A DNA stretch of 64,000 bases from Rhodamnia argentea (Eukaryota > Streptophyta > Magnoliopsida > Myrtales > Myrtaceae): contig NC_063156.1 of assembly GCF_020921035.1 (NCBI RefSeq), forward strand, positions 4,278,001 to 4,342,000. The letters run 5' to 3'. This document shows, piece by piece, positions 12,958 through 24,949 of this stretch; within the stretch, counting starts at the first letter, position 1; each line of letters opens with the position of its first letter. Under the pieces are notes generated by a model, which was not told the origin of the DNA, searched no databases, and was given only the letters and a program-made list of their open reading frames with translations. A program made the translations under genes and the position numbers.

Positions 12958-13439
12958 ACATATGTATCCTGATATTGGGATAGTTAAGTGTGATGGGATA
13001 GTTAAGTGCCCTCATGACAAGTGGGGTTGCACTTTCTCCTGACAGAAAATGTCTAGGAAAGTAAAAAATGAGACTATTGTTTGATTAAGTTGCTAAACCT
13101 CAATTAGCGCCCGGTTTTCAGAGAGCATCACATGCTCTTGCTTTAATTAAATTTACTTTAGAGGCCTCGTTTTGTCTGCCGTGCCTCCCCCGTCGAAGTA
13201 ACACGCAACGGTCAAGACTCTTGTGTTTTCAATAATAGAGTCATCATGGCACATGATGTGCACGTTAGGGCAAATTATGTGGGCCGTCCGCCGTGCAGAA
13301 AGTGAGATTTGGGCCCACCAGTAGCGAGTTGTCGAGAAATATAATATTTATGTGAGCCGTTTTGATTCACTCGCTGAAACCAATCATCGAATGACAAATC
13401 TCCTATAATTTCTCAATAATAAATATAGCTATAGGATCT
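12958..13439. other. Spacer, no gene seen
   Basis: No coding exon or clear repeat recognised. Confidence 0.35.
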
Positions 13440-13489
13440 AAGGATAAGTGCGCTCAAAATCATAAACTTATCATAAAATTGCAATTGAG

Positions 13490-13725
13490 TCCTAAAAATT
13501 ATCAAAGAGTGCAAGTAAGGGATTAAACTTTCAAAAAAATGCAATCAAGTTTAAAAATTTGTCAAACTGATCAAATCGAGTCCTTACGTTGATTGCACTT
13601 TTTGAGTCCTAAAAATTGTCAGAAAGTGCAATTGAGTGATTAAACTTTAAAAAAAAATACAAATTAAATTTAAAAATTTGTCAAACTAATTAAATCGAGT
13701 CCATATGTTGATTGCTCTTTTTGAA
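13490..13725. repeat. Two-copy tandem repeat, about 120 bp per unit
   Basis: Two adjacent units each run from a 'gtgcaa.t.ag.gattaaacttt' line through 'aaaaatttgtcaaact' and 'aaatcgagtcc..a.gttgattgc.cttttt'. The two copies differ at scattered positions. The repeat is internal to the AT-rich MITE. Confidence 0.6.
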
Positions 13726-13730
13726 AGATA

Positions 13731-14210
13731 GGTCCTGTTTGATTTAGCATTTGGCCAAGAGATTTTGAGAAAATGCAAATACCTTTAGGTTAAAGGCCTT
13801 TTTCAAAATGCAAGTACTGTTTGAGAAAATATATTTTCAAAACACATTTGGAAAAGCAACTTTGGCGTAAATGTTGTTTGGTGAAAAATAAACTTTGTAA
13901 AATATTTTTTTCTCCATTCACGCCGCCGGCTCGGTGGCCCGGCAATGACGGACGGGGACCGCAGCGGGGGCAAGCAGAGAAAGCGAAGGTGAAAAAATTA
14001 AAATAATAAAAAAAATTGGTTGAATTTCACAAAAGTTCTTTAGCCCAAAGTATTCGTAGAGATACTTTGAGCTAAAGGACTTTGGAGAACATTTGAGATG
14101 CAATTGCATCTCTCCGAAGTGAGCCAAAAAATGAACCAAACACCATTTATATTTAGCCAAGGGACTTTAGAGCCCCAATACTCATTTGCAATGTTGAAAC
14201 AAACAGGGCC
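13731..14210. mobile_element. Nested MITE with GGnCCTGTTTG termini
   Basis: The left terminus ggtcctgtttg and right terminus caaacagggcc are inverted repeats over 11 bp with one mismatch. The flanking trinucleotides are ata and tta, close to but not an exact PIF/Harbinger-type duplication. A second copy of its right half opens the window (1-180). A GC-rich patch (13919-13990) and no transposase frame are seen. Confidence 0.55.
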
Positions 14211-14399
14211 TTAGTGCTCGGTTACACTTTCGTGACAAGTTTTATAACTCGGATTGCATATTTTGAAAGTTTTAAAATTTAATTGTACTTTTATAATAAG
14301 TTTTAGATTTGATTGTTTTTTTTTTTAAATTTTAGAATTTAATTATACTTTCTTGATAAATTTTAGAATTTTCAAATCAAATATCATTTTTATGTACCT

Positions 14400-15565
14400 G
14401 CTCTCTCTCTCTCTCTCTCTTCACCAGCTGTGCAAAGGCCAGAAAGACAGTGATTAGCTTTCACCAGCTATTAACCACCTCAAGCAGCTTCCATCTTACA
14501 GTTTGATAATACAAGAACAATCCATCTTTGTTGACTTCACTCCACTCAGTGTTCCCAAGCAAGTACACTCGCTTCAGCTCGTTCCCTATTAAACTTTCCA
14601 CTGCAGAGAGTACCAGCAGTTCCACGAGTCCTGCCTTCTTGTTTCTTCAGGTTCTGTTCTTTGATCTCTTAACTCGTCCCTTCTGCTCTTCAGTGTTCTT
14701 CGTGTGTTGCCATAATCATCTGAAATCTGCGGTTTACCAATGCTGCTTCCGCTGCTTTTCTTGAGTTCTGTCGTTTTTGACGTTGTGGGTCACTCTTGAA
14801 TGAGCTGCTGATCTAGATCTGCTTCTTTGCTAGTTGATGTGCATTTTGGGGGATATGTGAGAAATTGTTGACCTGGGTTGTTCTTGTTTTGCTGGGGAGC
14901 TCCTGATTTGAGCAGAAACAGGGAAAAAAGACAAAATTGGTAGAAAGAAAAGAAGGTACTCGGAGCACCCAAAAGTAGGTTCTTAGATCTGGGCTTTGGC
15001 AGTGGTTTTCTCGTCTTCAGGGATTAATCTGTTTGGAGGATCCTCCAACATTATACATTTGCTGCTTCCTGAACTATGCATTCGCATTGATACATTCAGA
15101 TTGCCTGCTCGCAATCACATTCTTTTTGCAATTGCAGTTTGCTTGATAAACATTCTCTTTGTGAACTTCTAATTCGTTGGATTAGTTCATTAGGGTCTGC
15201 ATTTAGTGACTGGTTTTTCTCCCTTGCCACAGCTTCTTGATTGTCCCGAAAAAGCTGGTCATGGATCTTGCTGTGGCCTTAATTTGAATTTTCAGCCACC
15301 TAAAAGAGAAAACCTTACATGTTCCCAGTGAAATTCTAAGAAACTGTAAACTGAAAACACCGGCTTTATTTGCCAAATGGGTTGGTAATTTCAGATTCGT
15401 AAATTTCATTATTTCGTCTGCAACTATCTAAAATCTAAACATATACAGTGTCCTTGATCAGCTCGCTGTCATATTGTCGACATTCCCATTATATATGAGC
15501 ATAAGAGCGAACTTTGAGTTTTGGAAGTTATAATCTGCAGAGAGTAACTCGGATTCTCTGAAGAA
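14400..15565 (+). promoter_or_regulatory. FLA7 promoter and long 5' leader
   Basis: The region begins with a (CT)10 tract (14400-14420) and contains pyrimidine-rich sequence typical of dicot leaders. A partial copy exists at 560-1260, so the segment was part of a duplication. It contains possible splice signals (for example cttcaggt at about 14645), so a leader intron is possible but unproven. No convincing protein frame is present before the ATG at 15566. Confidence 0.4.
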
Positions 15566-16354
15566 ATGAAGTCAACCACGGTGTTCTTGATTACCACAGC
15601 TGTTCTGCTGCTCTCTTCTTCGGAAGCTAAAGCTCAAACCACCAAATCTCCCCCTCCAAGTCTGGCTCCGGCGCCGGCCCCGACTCCTGACCACGTGAAC
15701 CTCACGCACCTGCTCACTGTAGCGGGCCACTTCCAAACCTTCCTAGGGTATCTCGAGTCCACCAAAGTCATCGACACCTTCCAAAACCGGGCCAACAACT
15801 CCAAGGATGGCATCACCATATTTGCACCGACCGACGACGCCTTCTCGTCGCTTAAGCAGCCATCCCTCTCCAACCTCACCCAAGACCAGCTCAAGTCACT
15901 CTGTCTGTTCCACTCCTTGCCTCGTTACTACAGTCTCGCCGATTTCAAGAACCTGAGCGAATCGAGCCCTGTCAGCACATTCGCCGGGGGCCAATACACT
16001 TTGAATTTCACCGATTTGTCCGGAGACGTGCACATCAGTTCTGGGTGGACCAATACTAGGATCAGTAGCAGCGTGCTTTCCACTGACCCGGTAGCGCTGT
16101 ACCAAGTGAATCGCGTACTTCTCCCAGAGGCGATCTTTGGCACCAATATACCGCCAATGCCAGCTCCAGCACCGAGTCCAGAAGCTGAAGCTAGCCCGGC
16201 TGCTGATACTCCGAGTGGAGTAAATGTGAACGCAACTTCTCCATCATCTTCTTCTGAACAGAACAAGAATTCGTCTCCACAGGTTATCAGTTTGGGATTC
16301 CAGAGTCAGTTGTTCTTTGCTGTTTTGAGCGTGGTGATTATAATGTCAGGTTGA
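15566..16354 (+). CDS. FLA7: Fasciclin-like arabinogalactan protein, FLA7 type
   Basis: Intronless frame of 262 residues. A signal peptide occupies about residues 1-23, followed by a Pro/Ala-rich arabinogalactan segment (PPPSLAPAPAPTP) and one FAS1 domain (about 43-186), with the H1-like stretch ITIFAPTDDAF and the late block LYQVNRVLLPEAIFG. A second Pro-rich segment (PPMPAPAPSP) and a hydrophobic C-terminus after a Ser-rich spacer fit a GPI anchor. Several N-glycosylation sequons are present. These are cell-surface glycoproteins of the plasma membrane and wall matrix. The sequence closely follows Arabidopsis FLA7 (for example FVGGQYSL/TFAGGQYTL and TDPVALYQVNRVLLPEAIFGT), as I remember it. 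The start is the first ATG of an uninterrupted frame and gives a proper signal peptide. Confidence 0.93.
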   Translation: MKSTTVFLITTAVLLLSSSEAKAQTTKSPPPSLAPAPAPTPDHVNLTHLLTVAGHFQTFLGYLESTKVIDTFQNRANNSKDGITIFAPTDDAFSSLKQPSLSNLTQDQLKSLCLFHSLPRYYSLADFKNLSESSPVSTFAGGQYTLNFTDLSGDVHISSGWTNTRISSSVLSTDPVALYQVNRVLLPEAIFGTNIPPMPAPAPSPEAEASPAADTPSGVNVNATSPSSSSEQNKNSSPQVISLGFQSQLFFAVLSVVIIMSG

Positions 16355-17433
16355 TGCTTCGGTTTAGATTAAGACGGTAGGATTTGGAAGTGATTAAATT
16401 GCTTGATTGAAGCCATTTTCTTTGGGGGGATTTATGTTATTGACGCTGTGCATGAGAAAGTGAATTAGGCTAGTGCCATTATATTAGTATGCTTATTCAA
16501 TGCCACATTTTTTATTCAGTTGGGTTGTTCTTCATGATGAAAAATGGAAAAAGGCTTTTCCATTCTTGATTCCACGAGAAATCGGGGATTAATCCGTGCT
16601 TCTTCGGCGAGGCTGGTGCGAGCAAATGTTGAGCTCGGTTTCTGAAAATGTCAAAGATGTTTTCATGAGTCTTCAGAGCTTCGAAAACTGCAGAAGGCCA
16701 TCCCCTTGTGGTGAAATTGGTCAATTCTAACTTCTGTGCTCCAGCAGAAGTAAAATTTCTGGTTCAATCACCAGTGAATCGACATCGCCGATTTCGTTTT
16801 GCATTATGCTTGTGATTGAGCGGAAATAGGGTGTCATGAAAGAACGAACCCATTAACCTCGATCTGCATGTTTTCAACTAAGACACTCTAGTGAGAAGCC
16901 ATCACATTAGCAGATCTGGAAGAACTTCTGAAATTAGTTTGCTTCGTGACATTCTGAAAGGGCATGGAGTTTCCATGAGCCATTCATTTGAGCCGCAATA
17001 AATTGTTCACGAGTTCGGCATTCTGTCACCAACAAGAACGATCGACTCCTTGCACAGGAATTACTGATTCTTGTAGGAGATTTCCATACGGTAATGCATG
17101 GCAATGGTAACTTGCCACAGCAATTACTTCATATTAACCCTGATCATGTCCTGCTTGGACGTGGGCTTGAGCTTGTCTCATGACAAGCTGCCTTATTGAT
17201 GATTCAAGACTTCCCGATGTTTGAAGATGGACTTTAATCATGTGGAATTGAAGCAAGAGGTCCTGAGTTTGTATGATTTCGACCATTCATCGACCTCCAT
17301 CTGTAAGCGATCTCCAGCTTTAGTATCGGGCCAAATCTGATTTACCCCATCTTTATTATCTATTATATAAAATGAAAATCGAAATTGAAACCATGGCAAG
17401 ACACGACTATCGCGCTTCATGATTATTTATCAC
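16355..17433. other. 3' flank of FLA7; no further gene seen
   Basis: FLA7 3' untranslated region followed by sequence with only short unassignable frames on both strands. Confidence 0.4.
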
Positions 17434-17442
17434 CTTTATAAC

Positions 17443-17969
17443 CGGAAAAATACCAAAAAAGCACTAAATCTATTATATTGTGCTAATTCAGCCCTAAACT
17501 TTTCATTTTGATCAATTTAGTCATAAACCTTTTTATATTGGTACCAATTCAGTCCATTTGACTAATTTTAGCCGAAAATTATTGATTTAGACGCCAATCA
17601 TCCTACATAGCATGACGAATATTGGCGTAAATAATATTCAATAATTTTTTGAAAAGATATTTTTTTTTCATTATTTTTTTCTTTCACAATGGCCGGCGAA
17701 GGGTTGAGGGCCACCAGGGCCGCAAAGGCCTAAAGCGAGGACCTTCGCGGCCACGGGTGAGGCGGCTCTCACCCAATGGCCGCAAGGGTTGTCGACGACC
17801 CTCGCCGGCCAAAGTAAAAGAAAAAAAAGGATGAAAAAAAGAAAAAAAATTATTAAATGTTAGGTAGGACGGGCGGCATCCACGTCACCGATTTTTGGTC
17901 AAAATTGGCGAGGATAGATTAAATTGGTTCAAATGCAATATGTTTTTGATTTTTTTGGTACTTTCCCCT
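17443..17969. mobile_element. TIR element of the 'CCAAAAAAG' family with near-perfect 9-bp duplication
   Basis: Ends are cggaaaaataccaaaaaagc on the left and ttttttggtactttcccct on the right. Flanks are ctttataac (17434-17442) and ccttataac (17970-17978), 8 of 9 identical. The interior again shows 'gctaattcagccctaaac', T tracts and a GC-rich heart (17690-17815). This copy gives the clearest evidence that the family makes Mutator-like 9-bp duplications. Confidence 0.68.
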
Positions 17970-17978
17970 CCTTATAAC

Positions 17979-18427
17979 TACTATACGATTGGATGTGCAA
18001 GATTAGAAGAAGAGCTTTAGTAAACCTAAATTTGCCACAAATATTTTAATAGAAAACCTTTAGGAAACTTGGGCATATACACTATTCATAGGAAGGCTCC
18101 ACTTCCAATCTCTATATCCCATCTTTAAAAATTGAAAAAAATGAAGTAAAATAAAACCCCGGATCCAATTATTCGGGTAATAATCAGATTAAGATAATTT
18201 CATCAAATAATAATAATAATAAATTTATTATTATTATTATTAGTAGATAGCATTGGTATTTATGTGTCGATTGAATTGAATCATAGGCAAACTTTAATCA
18301 AATCACAACGTTCCCCACGAAACAGAAGGGAGAAAAGGGCAGTGATCTGCTTAATATTAGGCATTCCGACATCCCTGTTTTTGATGATTTCTGTCTCTCT
18401 TTCGCGGGTCCTCAAAGGCCACACGCT

Positions 18428-18459
<32 letters not shown>

Positions 18460-18965
18460 CATCTCTCTCTCCCTTGGCAATTCATAGGTTCGTCCATCCC
18501 TTCAACCCGATCAATCGTTTGGACGTCGCCACCAACATCCGAAAGATTCGAACTTTGACGAAGAAACTCATGGGCGCCTTATCTCGCATCTGTTTCTGAC
18601 GTTCCGAGGTTCGTTCTCGAGTCCGAATCTGACGTTCCCCGGGCGTGGGCGTTGATGGGTTGTGTTTAGATTGCGTTGCCATCGATCGAGGTGCTCTTTT
18701 GGGTGGCTCGTTTGGATTACTTGGTTGATTTGATCTTCGAAATGAACAAGGACACTGTTTTATTCACGCTCTACGTTGCGTAGAAGCTTTTTCGCCGTCT
18801 CAACTAGGTTTCATGCTTTTCGCGGTTCTATGTTGATCTGAGATTGCCTCTTTTCGTTGTTCATTATCTTACAACTACCTTAGTGCGATGTGTCGGCGCT
18901 TTCATGTTCCGCTGGGGATGATTGTTGTTGTTTAGTTTCAGGATTTGAAGAAGAGGAAGGCATAA
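17979..18965 (+). promoter_or_regulatory. Fimbrin promoter and 5' leader
   Basis: AT-rich upstream sequence leads into a CT microsatellite (about 18428-18474) and then a GC-richer leader. An acceptor-like gtttcag stands 26 bp before the start codon (near 18940), so the leader probably has an intron. The short open frame at 18264-18599 is judged non-coding. Confidence 0.4.
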
Positions 18966-21900
18966 ATGGCTGGTTTTGTTGGCGTTCTGGTATCTGATCC
19001 ATGGCTGCAGAGCCAATTCACGCAAGTCGAGCTTCGAACCCTCAAATCCAGAGTGAGCATTTTCTTTTTTGTAATGCACATTTTCCTCCTCCTGTTGGCT
19101 GCACTCAGGTGGCTAATTGAATGTTTTTCGTTGGTTTCAGTATATTTCAATAAAAAATGAATCTGGCCGGGTCACTGTCAGAGATTTGCCACCCGTGTTT
19201 GCAAAACTGAAAGCTTTCACTGAAATGTTCAACGAGGATGAGGTCAGGGTTATTCTTGGGGAATCATGTACTAACATGGAGGAAGAGATTGATTTCGAGT
19301 CTTTCCTTCGGGTGAGTGTGAAAAGAACACAACGTTCTGTTATAGTTTTTGGTGATGGTAAGTAGTTTTGCAGACACTGAAAACATGCACGTAATAGCAC
19401 TCTTGTCAAGGTGGGATGATAAAGGTCACTGGCATAGCAAAGTAGAGCACAGACATCTAAAGTTCATACTGTTTAGAAATTAATTTGAGTAGTGTCAAAG
19501 AATGATAGTGAATTCCCCTCCTTCGGGCAGGCCTTTTTGAATTTGCAAGCTCGAGCAACAGCTAAATCTGGCAGTTCGAAACATTCATCTTCTTTTCTTA
19601 AGGCAGCCACAACCACTTTCCAGCACACCATAAATGTATCAGAAAAGTCTTCTTATGTGGCCCATATCAATGGCTATCCGGGAGAAGACCCGTTCTTAAA
19701 GAAGTATCTTCCTCTCGATCCCGGGACAAACGCTTTGTTTGATCTAGCAAAAGATGGAGTTCTTCTCTGGTACATACTTTTTTTACCCTCCAATTGTGTA
19801 TTCACATATAGAAGATTTACCCTTCATTGATGCCTAAAGTTTTGTGATGCAGTAAGCTCATCAATGTAGCTGTCCCTGGTACCATAGACGAGAGAGCTAT
19901 TAACACCAAAAGTGTCCTCAATCCATGGGAGAGGAATGAGAACCATACTCTTTGCCTCAATTCTGCAAAGGCCATTGGCTGCACAGTTGTAAATATTGGT
20001 ACACAGGATCTCGTTGAAGCAAGAGTAAGATAATCCTAGAGAAGATCTAAGTTTGTTCTTAGGCTCCATTTGTTTCATGGAAAATGAATGATTTGGAAAA
20101 TATTTTCCTAAAAATGATCGATTATATTGCTCAGAAAGATGAATGAACGGAAAATATTTTCATTGTCCATTAAAACTTTTAAACATATATTGTTGTTGGT
20201 AGTAAAATATTTTTTATTGACTAATTATATTAAGTGATGCAAGCGATCATTTTTATCAAATCATCCATTTTCCGCGAAACAAATGGAGCCTTAGCGTAAA
20301 TCTGTTTTACTTTTGAAATCTTATTCTTATTTTCTGTCTTGATTTTCCAGCCCCATCTGGTTCTTGGTTTGATTTCTCAAATTATAAAGGTAATTAACTG
20401 CATTTTTTTTTTACTGTAAAGTAGATTTATATATTGTCAGTAGTCCAAGTAATCAATTCTCGAGTTGATCATTTTCTTGGTGGCTATATCAGATCCAATT
20501 GTTGGCTGATCTCAATCTGAAGAAAACTCCTCAACTTGTGGAATTGGTGGATGACAGCCAGGTGATTGAATTTCAAGATTCCTTCAGAATATTTCAAGCA
20601 AGGAAGCTCGTGTACTGAAATTATCATTTTGTTGCATTCAAATTATTGCAGGATGTAGAGGAGCTATTGGGTTTACCACCTGAGAAAGTTTTATTGAAAT
20701 GGATGAATTTTCATCTAAAGAAAGCTGGGTATAATAAGCAGGTTACAAACTTTTCCTCAGATCTGAAGGTAAGCGGGATTTCACTAGTATTTTTCATGCG
20801 TAGGATAGAAACTGCCAACCCTAAGATTGGAGCATCATTATAAATGTTATTATTTCATCGGCTTAAATTCACAAATGATCTTGGATTTCTGCATCTTTAC
20901 TAGAAAATACTACGGTAAAGGTACCCTCAGTTGCTCATAGTGTTCTTTCCAGAGCTTTTTTCTTCTGCCCATGTTGGCAAACCGGCAAGTAGACTGTAGA
21001 CCTTGAAACAAGAAAAATCTGTCAGAAATGAGCTATGGCTCACGTTTGTGTTGTCTGGTTCTCATAAAGCATTTTTTAAAGCTATTCTTGTTTATATTCT
21101 TGTCTGAATCTTTGAACACATAAATTTTCAGGACGGTGAGGCTTATGCTTACCTGCTCAATACTCTTGCTCCAGAACATGCTAGCCCTACCACCTTGGAT
21201 ACAAAGGATCCCAAGGAAAGAGCAAATATGGTACTTGAGCAAGCAGAGAAATTGGATTGCAAAAGATATCTCACACCCACTGATATTGTGGAGGGTTCAC
21301 CAAATCTTAATCTTGCATTTGTGGCTCAAATTTTCCAACATAGGTGCCTTATTTATCAGTTTCTTGTATAAATATTGCTCTTCTTCAATTATTTAGAAAA
21401 GGTGAGATTCACAAACCTATGGATAATGGAGTGGGAATTGGTGGGGATGACAAGGTTTTGATAATTGACTGGATTGGGTATTAAAAGCAGTGTTCAGGGA
21501 ATAACATAATATTGCGGTTGTGGTTTACCAGAGGCCTTATGATCAGTGAAAACTGTGCTCTCTTTTCTACCCCTTAGTTAACACAACTAAATGTTTAATT
21601 ATCTTTCTGCATTTTTTGGTGCTGGATCTTCTATTCCATTTTCCCTGGATGGCACCGTGTAAACCTGTTGTTTCTTTGCTTCCCTGTGGTATATTTTTCT
21701 AGAGGAACCTAATTTTTCAGTTATTTCATACAAAAATTTTCAGAAATATTTAGATTATGGTTGATATCAAACCTGGTTAATATTCCTTCTGGAGTTATTC
21801 ATATTTCAAATTATTCTCTGAAAGACATCCTTCCTTGAATAATAAAGCTAGATATTTCTTCTTTCTATAGGGGCAAGATCTAAATTTGGGAAGAAATCTA

Positions 21901-24830
21901 GCGGAATATTCCCTCTCACAAGTGGTGCTTATAGACCTGGGATAGTTTGAAACAGTTTAGAAAGGTTGGGCATTTTTCATGTAGGATTAAAAGGTTAGGA
22001 TAAAACTGAAAATCCTGTAAAGGTTGGGATACTTATTTTGTCATTTGGCCAATTTTATATGAAAAGGTAAGAATGTGGAAGTTCAAAATCGATATTAAGA
22101 CCAAGAGGAATATTCACCTTTTGAGAAAGTACTACAAAACAATATTAATTTTTAACTTTGCAGGAATGGCTTGTCAACTGATACAAAGAACATTTCCTTT
22201 GCTGAGATGATGACTGATGACACGCAAACTTCTCGTGAAGAGAGATGCTTCCGCTTGTGGATTAATAGTCTTGGTACTGCCACATATGTCAATAACGTTT
22301 TTGAGGATCTTAGGAATGGGTGAGATTTCGTTTTTTCTTCTCCATGTTATTTACTTGTGGAAGCTTCAGTAATGTCTAAAATTTCATACAGATGGGTTCT
22401 CTTAGAGGTACTCGACAAGATTTCGCCAGGATCAGTTAATTGGAAGCATGCCACCAAGCCTCCCATAAAGATGCCCTTTAGAAAAGTTGAGAACTGCAAC
22501 CAAGTTATCAAGATTGGAAAGCAGTTGAATTTCTCCCTAGTGAATGTAGCTGGAAATGATATTGTGCAAGGAAATAAGAAGCTCATACTAGGTTATTTCC
22601 AACTTTCAATTTTCTTTTTCTTATCGACTGAATTATCTTTGCAACAAAGCCATTTGTATGTTTCAGGCAAGTCTTTGTTTTTAGGTTGTAGTTCACATGA
22701 TGTTCTGCTGGTTGGTGTTTGGAAAATACCTATTAGAAGTACACTTGGTTGGTTGAGCAGAGAGAAATATATAGGGGCCATGCATTGTTTTCATGAATTG
22801 TTTTTGCCGCAAAACTTGAGGTGAAGCTAAGGAAGATTTATAGCAAAATTGGGATTAGGGAGCATCTTTCAGTATTTCTTAACTTTTTCTTCATAAATAT
22901 TCTTCCTTCACTGCTTCAGCATATCGCATACTGATAAAATCGCATGGTGAAGCTTCATCCTTTTTGCACCTCTTTGAGAGTTAAAATTAGAATCGTCCTT
23001 TTCTAATTGGCCCTAGCTGAACTGGGTTTCTTCAGTCAATTTTTTTCTTCCTCTGATGAAAAAAGACTTCCTTGGAAATGTCGTCTTTGGTTTGCTTTAC
23101 TGGTGTTCTTGTTGTCCAATTTGCAATTTTTATTTCATTTTAGGTGTTGAATCTAGATGCTCCCATTATAATTCAGAAGCAGCTGTATTCCTTCATCAGA
23201 ATTCTTAAGTTTTAATGAGTGCTCTCACCTTTTCTCCAAAAAGGAAGCGTTTCTTGACCTACAAACTAGGATGCATTGGTAACTCCTTGTTCTTGGTATC
23301 TGCAGCATTCTTATGGCAATTGATGAGGTTTACTATGCTCCAGCTTCTGAAGAACCTTAGATTTCATGCGCAAGGTAAGGAAATAACCGACGCTGACATA
23401 TTGAATTGGGCAAACAGAAAAGTTAAGAAGGCAGGTAGATCATCCCAAATGGAGAGCTTTAAGGTAATAAAACCAGACGACAGCTTGCATTAGAATTGAA
23501 ATAATCATAATTCAAAGTTCGAAATTGCTTATCTCTTTTGCCCCTATTAGGACAAGAACCTTTCGACTGGGATTTTCTTTCTTGAGCTTCTCAGTTGTGT
23601 GGAGCCAAGGGTGGTCAACTGGAGTCTTGTCACCACAGGGGAAACTGGTAGGTCATTCTTTATTGACATTTACCCATTGTATGCGAAATTGAATGTTGAA
23701 AGTGTTATTTTCTTGGGGATAAACATTCTACTCCATTGACCACACAAGTGGGTTTCCCGTGGACCATGGTAACGATATTTCACACTATCTGCAGATGAGG
23801 ATAAGAAGTTAAATGCCACATATATAATCAGTGTTGCTAGAAAGCTCGGGTGTTCCATCTTCTTGTTACCTGAGGACATTATAGAGGTACTTCCACTTTG
23901 ATAAACTTTAGATACGCAGTTCACATTACTTGTGCAGGAAAAATGTTGTGCATTTTCGGTTCTAGTTATGGTTCAGTACTTATTCTGCTGCTTCTCCTGA
24001 TATGTTTATCTTCTGATTGCTGTGATATGGTTCTTTATTTATTTGTGCTGGAAATCTTTTGTTGATCATATGGCATGACACTGCCCTGAAGGTGAATCAT
24101 CTGTCTCACCTGTTCTTTATGCTCTTCATTAGGTTAGTTTGTGAGTCTCAGGTGGCAACTGGGTTTTTAATGCCTCATTTATTTTTTGACAGCCTGCTTA
24201 GACTTGGAAGTTCGACCGGACATGACGATAACATCTAAAATGCTTGCTTACACAATTTGTTATTAGCTTGATTAAACAGAAGGGCTTCTTTGTTTTTTGC
24301 TTCATCATTTAGACAAAGTGGCTGATCTCACTTTGCCTGAAAACTGAAAATTGTCTCCTGATCTTACTAAGTTTCGCCCACATCATCTAATAAACGGCTG
24401 CTTTGGACTTTCATGTCGAGAAAACTATCGGTTAGCATTTCTTGATGTTATTTTCAATTTGCCATGAGGACAGGTAAACCAGAAGATGATCCTCACTTTA
24501 ACAGCGAGCATCATGTATTGGAGCCTGCAGCAACAGGCAGCCGAATCAGAGACCGGTGAATCCACTGATCTAGATGCATCACCAGAGAGTTCTGCAAACG
24601 GCGAGAATGACAAAGTTCTGGCCAGTGAGATCTCCGATTTATCCATCAATGATGCTGCTTCTGATGCCACATCTTCCCCACAACTTGGAAAGGACGAATT
24701 TTCTCAAGAGGCTGAAAATACAGAACCATCATGGAGTATCGAAAATGGGGTTACTATGAAGGGATCCCCTTCAACTGGAAATGAAAAGGCTTCTCCTCGT
24801 GTGGAAGGGGAAGGACGTGAGACAGAATGA
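18966..24830 (+). CDS. FIM: Fimbrin (plastin), actin-filament-bundling protein
   Basis: Fourteen coding exons join in frame: 18966-19052, 19141-19311, 19531-19769, 19853-20024, 20351-20389, 20493-20561, 20652-20768, 21132-21343, 22164-22319, 22392-22591, 23306-23463, 23551-23647, 23795-23886 and 24474-24830. The sum is 2166 nt, about 721 residues, matching plant fimbrins (roughly 690-715). All introns are GT-AG and phases agree throughout. An N-terminal EF-hand-like region (about 1-75) is followed by four calponin-homology domains arranged as two actin-binding modules (about 120-375 and 390-625). Telling blocks are [83 protein letters not shown] and IMYWSLQQQ. The acidic Ser/Glu-rich tail is variable in the family. 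The protein crosslinks actin filaments in the cytoplasm. Its 3' neighbour is the convergent ANK-BTB gene. Confidence 0.95.
20062..20290. mobile_element. Tourist-like MITE in fimbrin intron 4
   Basis: A 229-bp element begins ggctccatttgttt and ends aaacaaatggagcc, a perfect inverted terminus over 14 bp. It is flanked by tta on both sides (20059-20061 and 20291-20293), the classic PIF/Harbinger-type target duplication. It is AT-rich and non-coding and lies clear of the splice sites. Confidence 0.8.
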
Positions 24831-24949
24831 TGATAGCTGTGACTATTATTTTCCTCTTCTTCTTGGGTTTTTTTTTTTTCTTTAAAGAGAAAATCAATTT
24901 ACAGATGAGTTTTAATTTCACACAATAGGAAATGCTCAATTCATTCATA
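24831..24949 (+). other. Fimbrin 3' untranslated region
   Basis: Follows the TGA at 24828-24830. A T-rich run at about 24866-24882 and AT-rich sequence are consistent with a 3' end, but no decisive polyadenylation signal was chosen. Confidence 0.4.

Larger units (their letters stand above)
13440..14375. mobile_element. Composite AT-rich MITE with internal tandem repeat and nested element
   Basis: The outer ends (ataaacttatcataaaattgcaattgagtcctaaaa on the left; aatttaattatactttcttgataaattttagaatt on the right) match the family at 12378-12957 in inverted orientation. Inside are a tandem duplication (13490-13725) and a complete second MITE (13731-14210). Outer borders are approximate. Confidence 0.45.

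Noticed and set aside
15634..16266. Minus-strand frames of 69-112 codons
   Set aside because: They are antisense shadows of FLA7.
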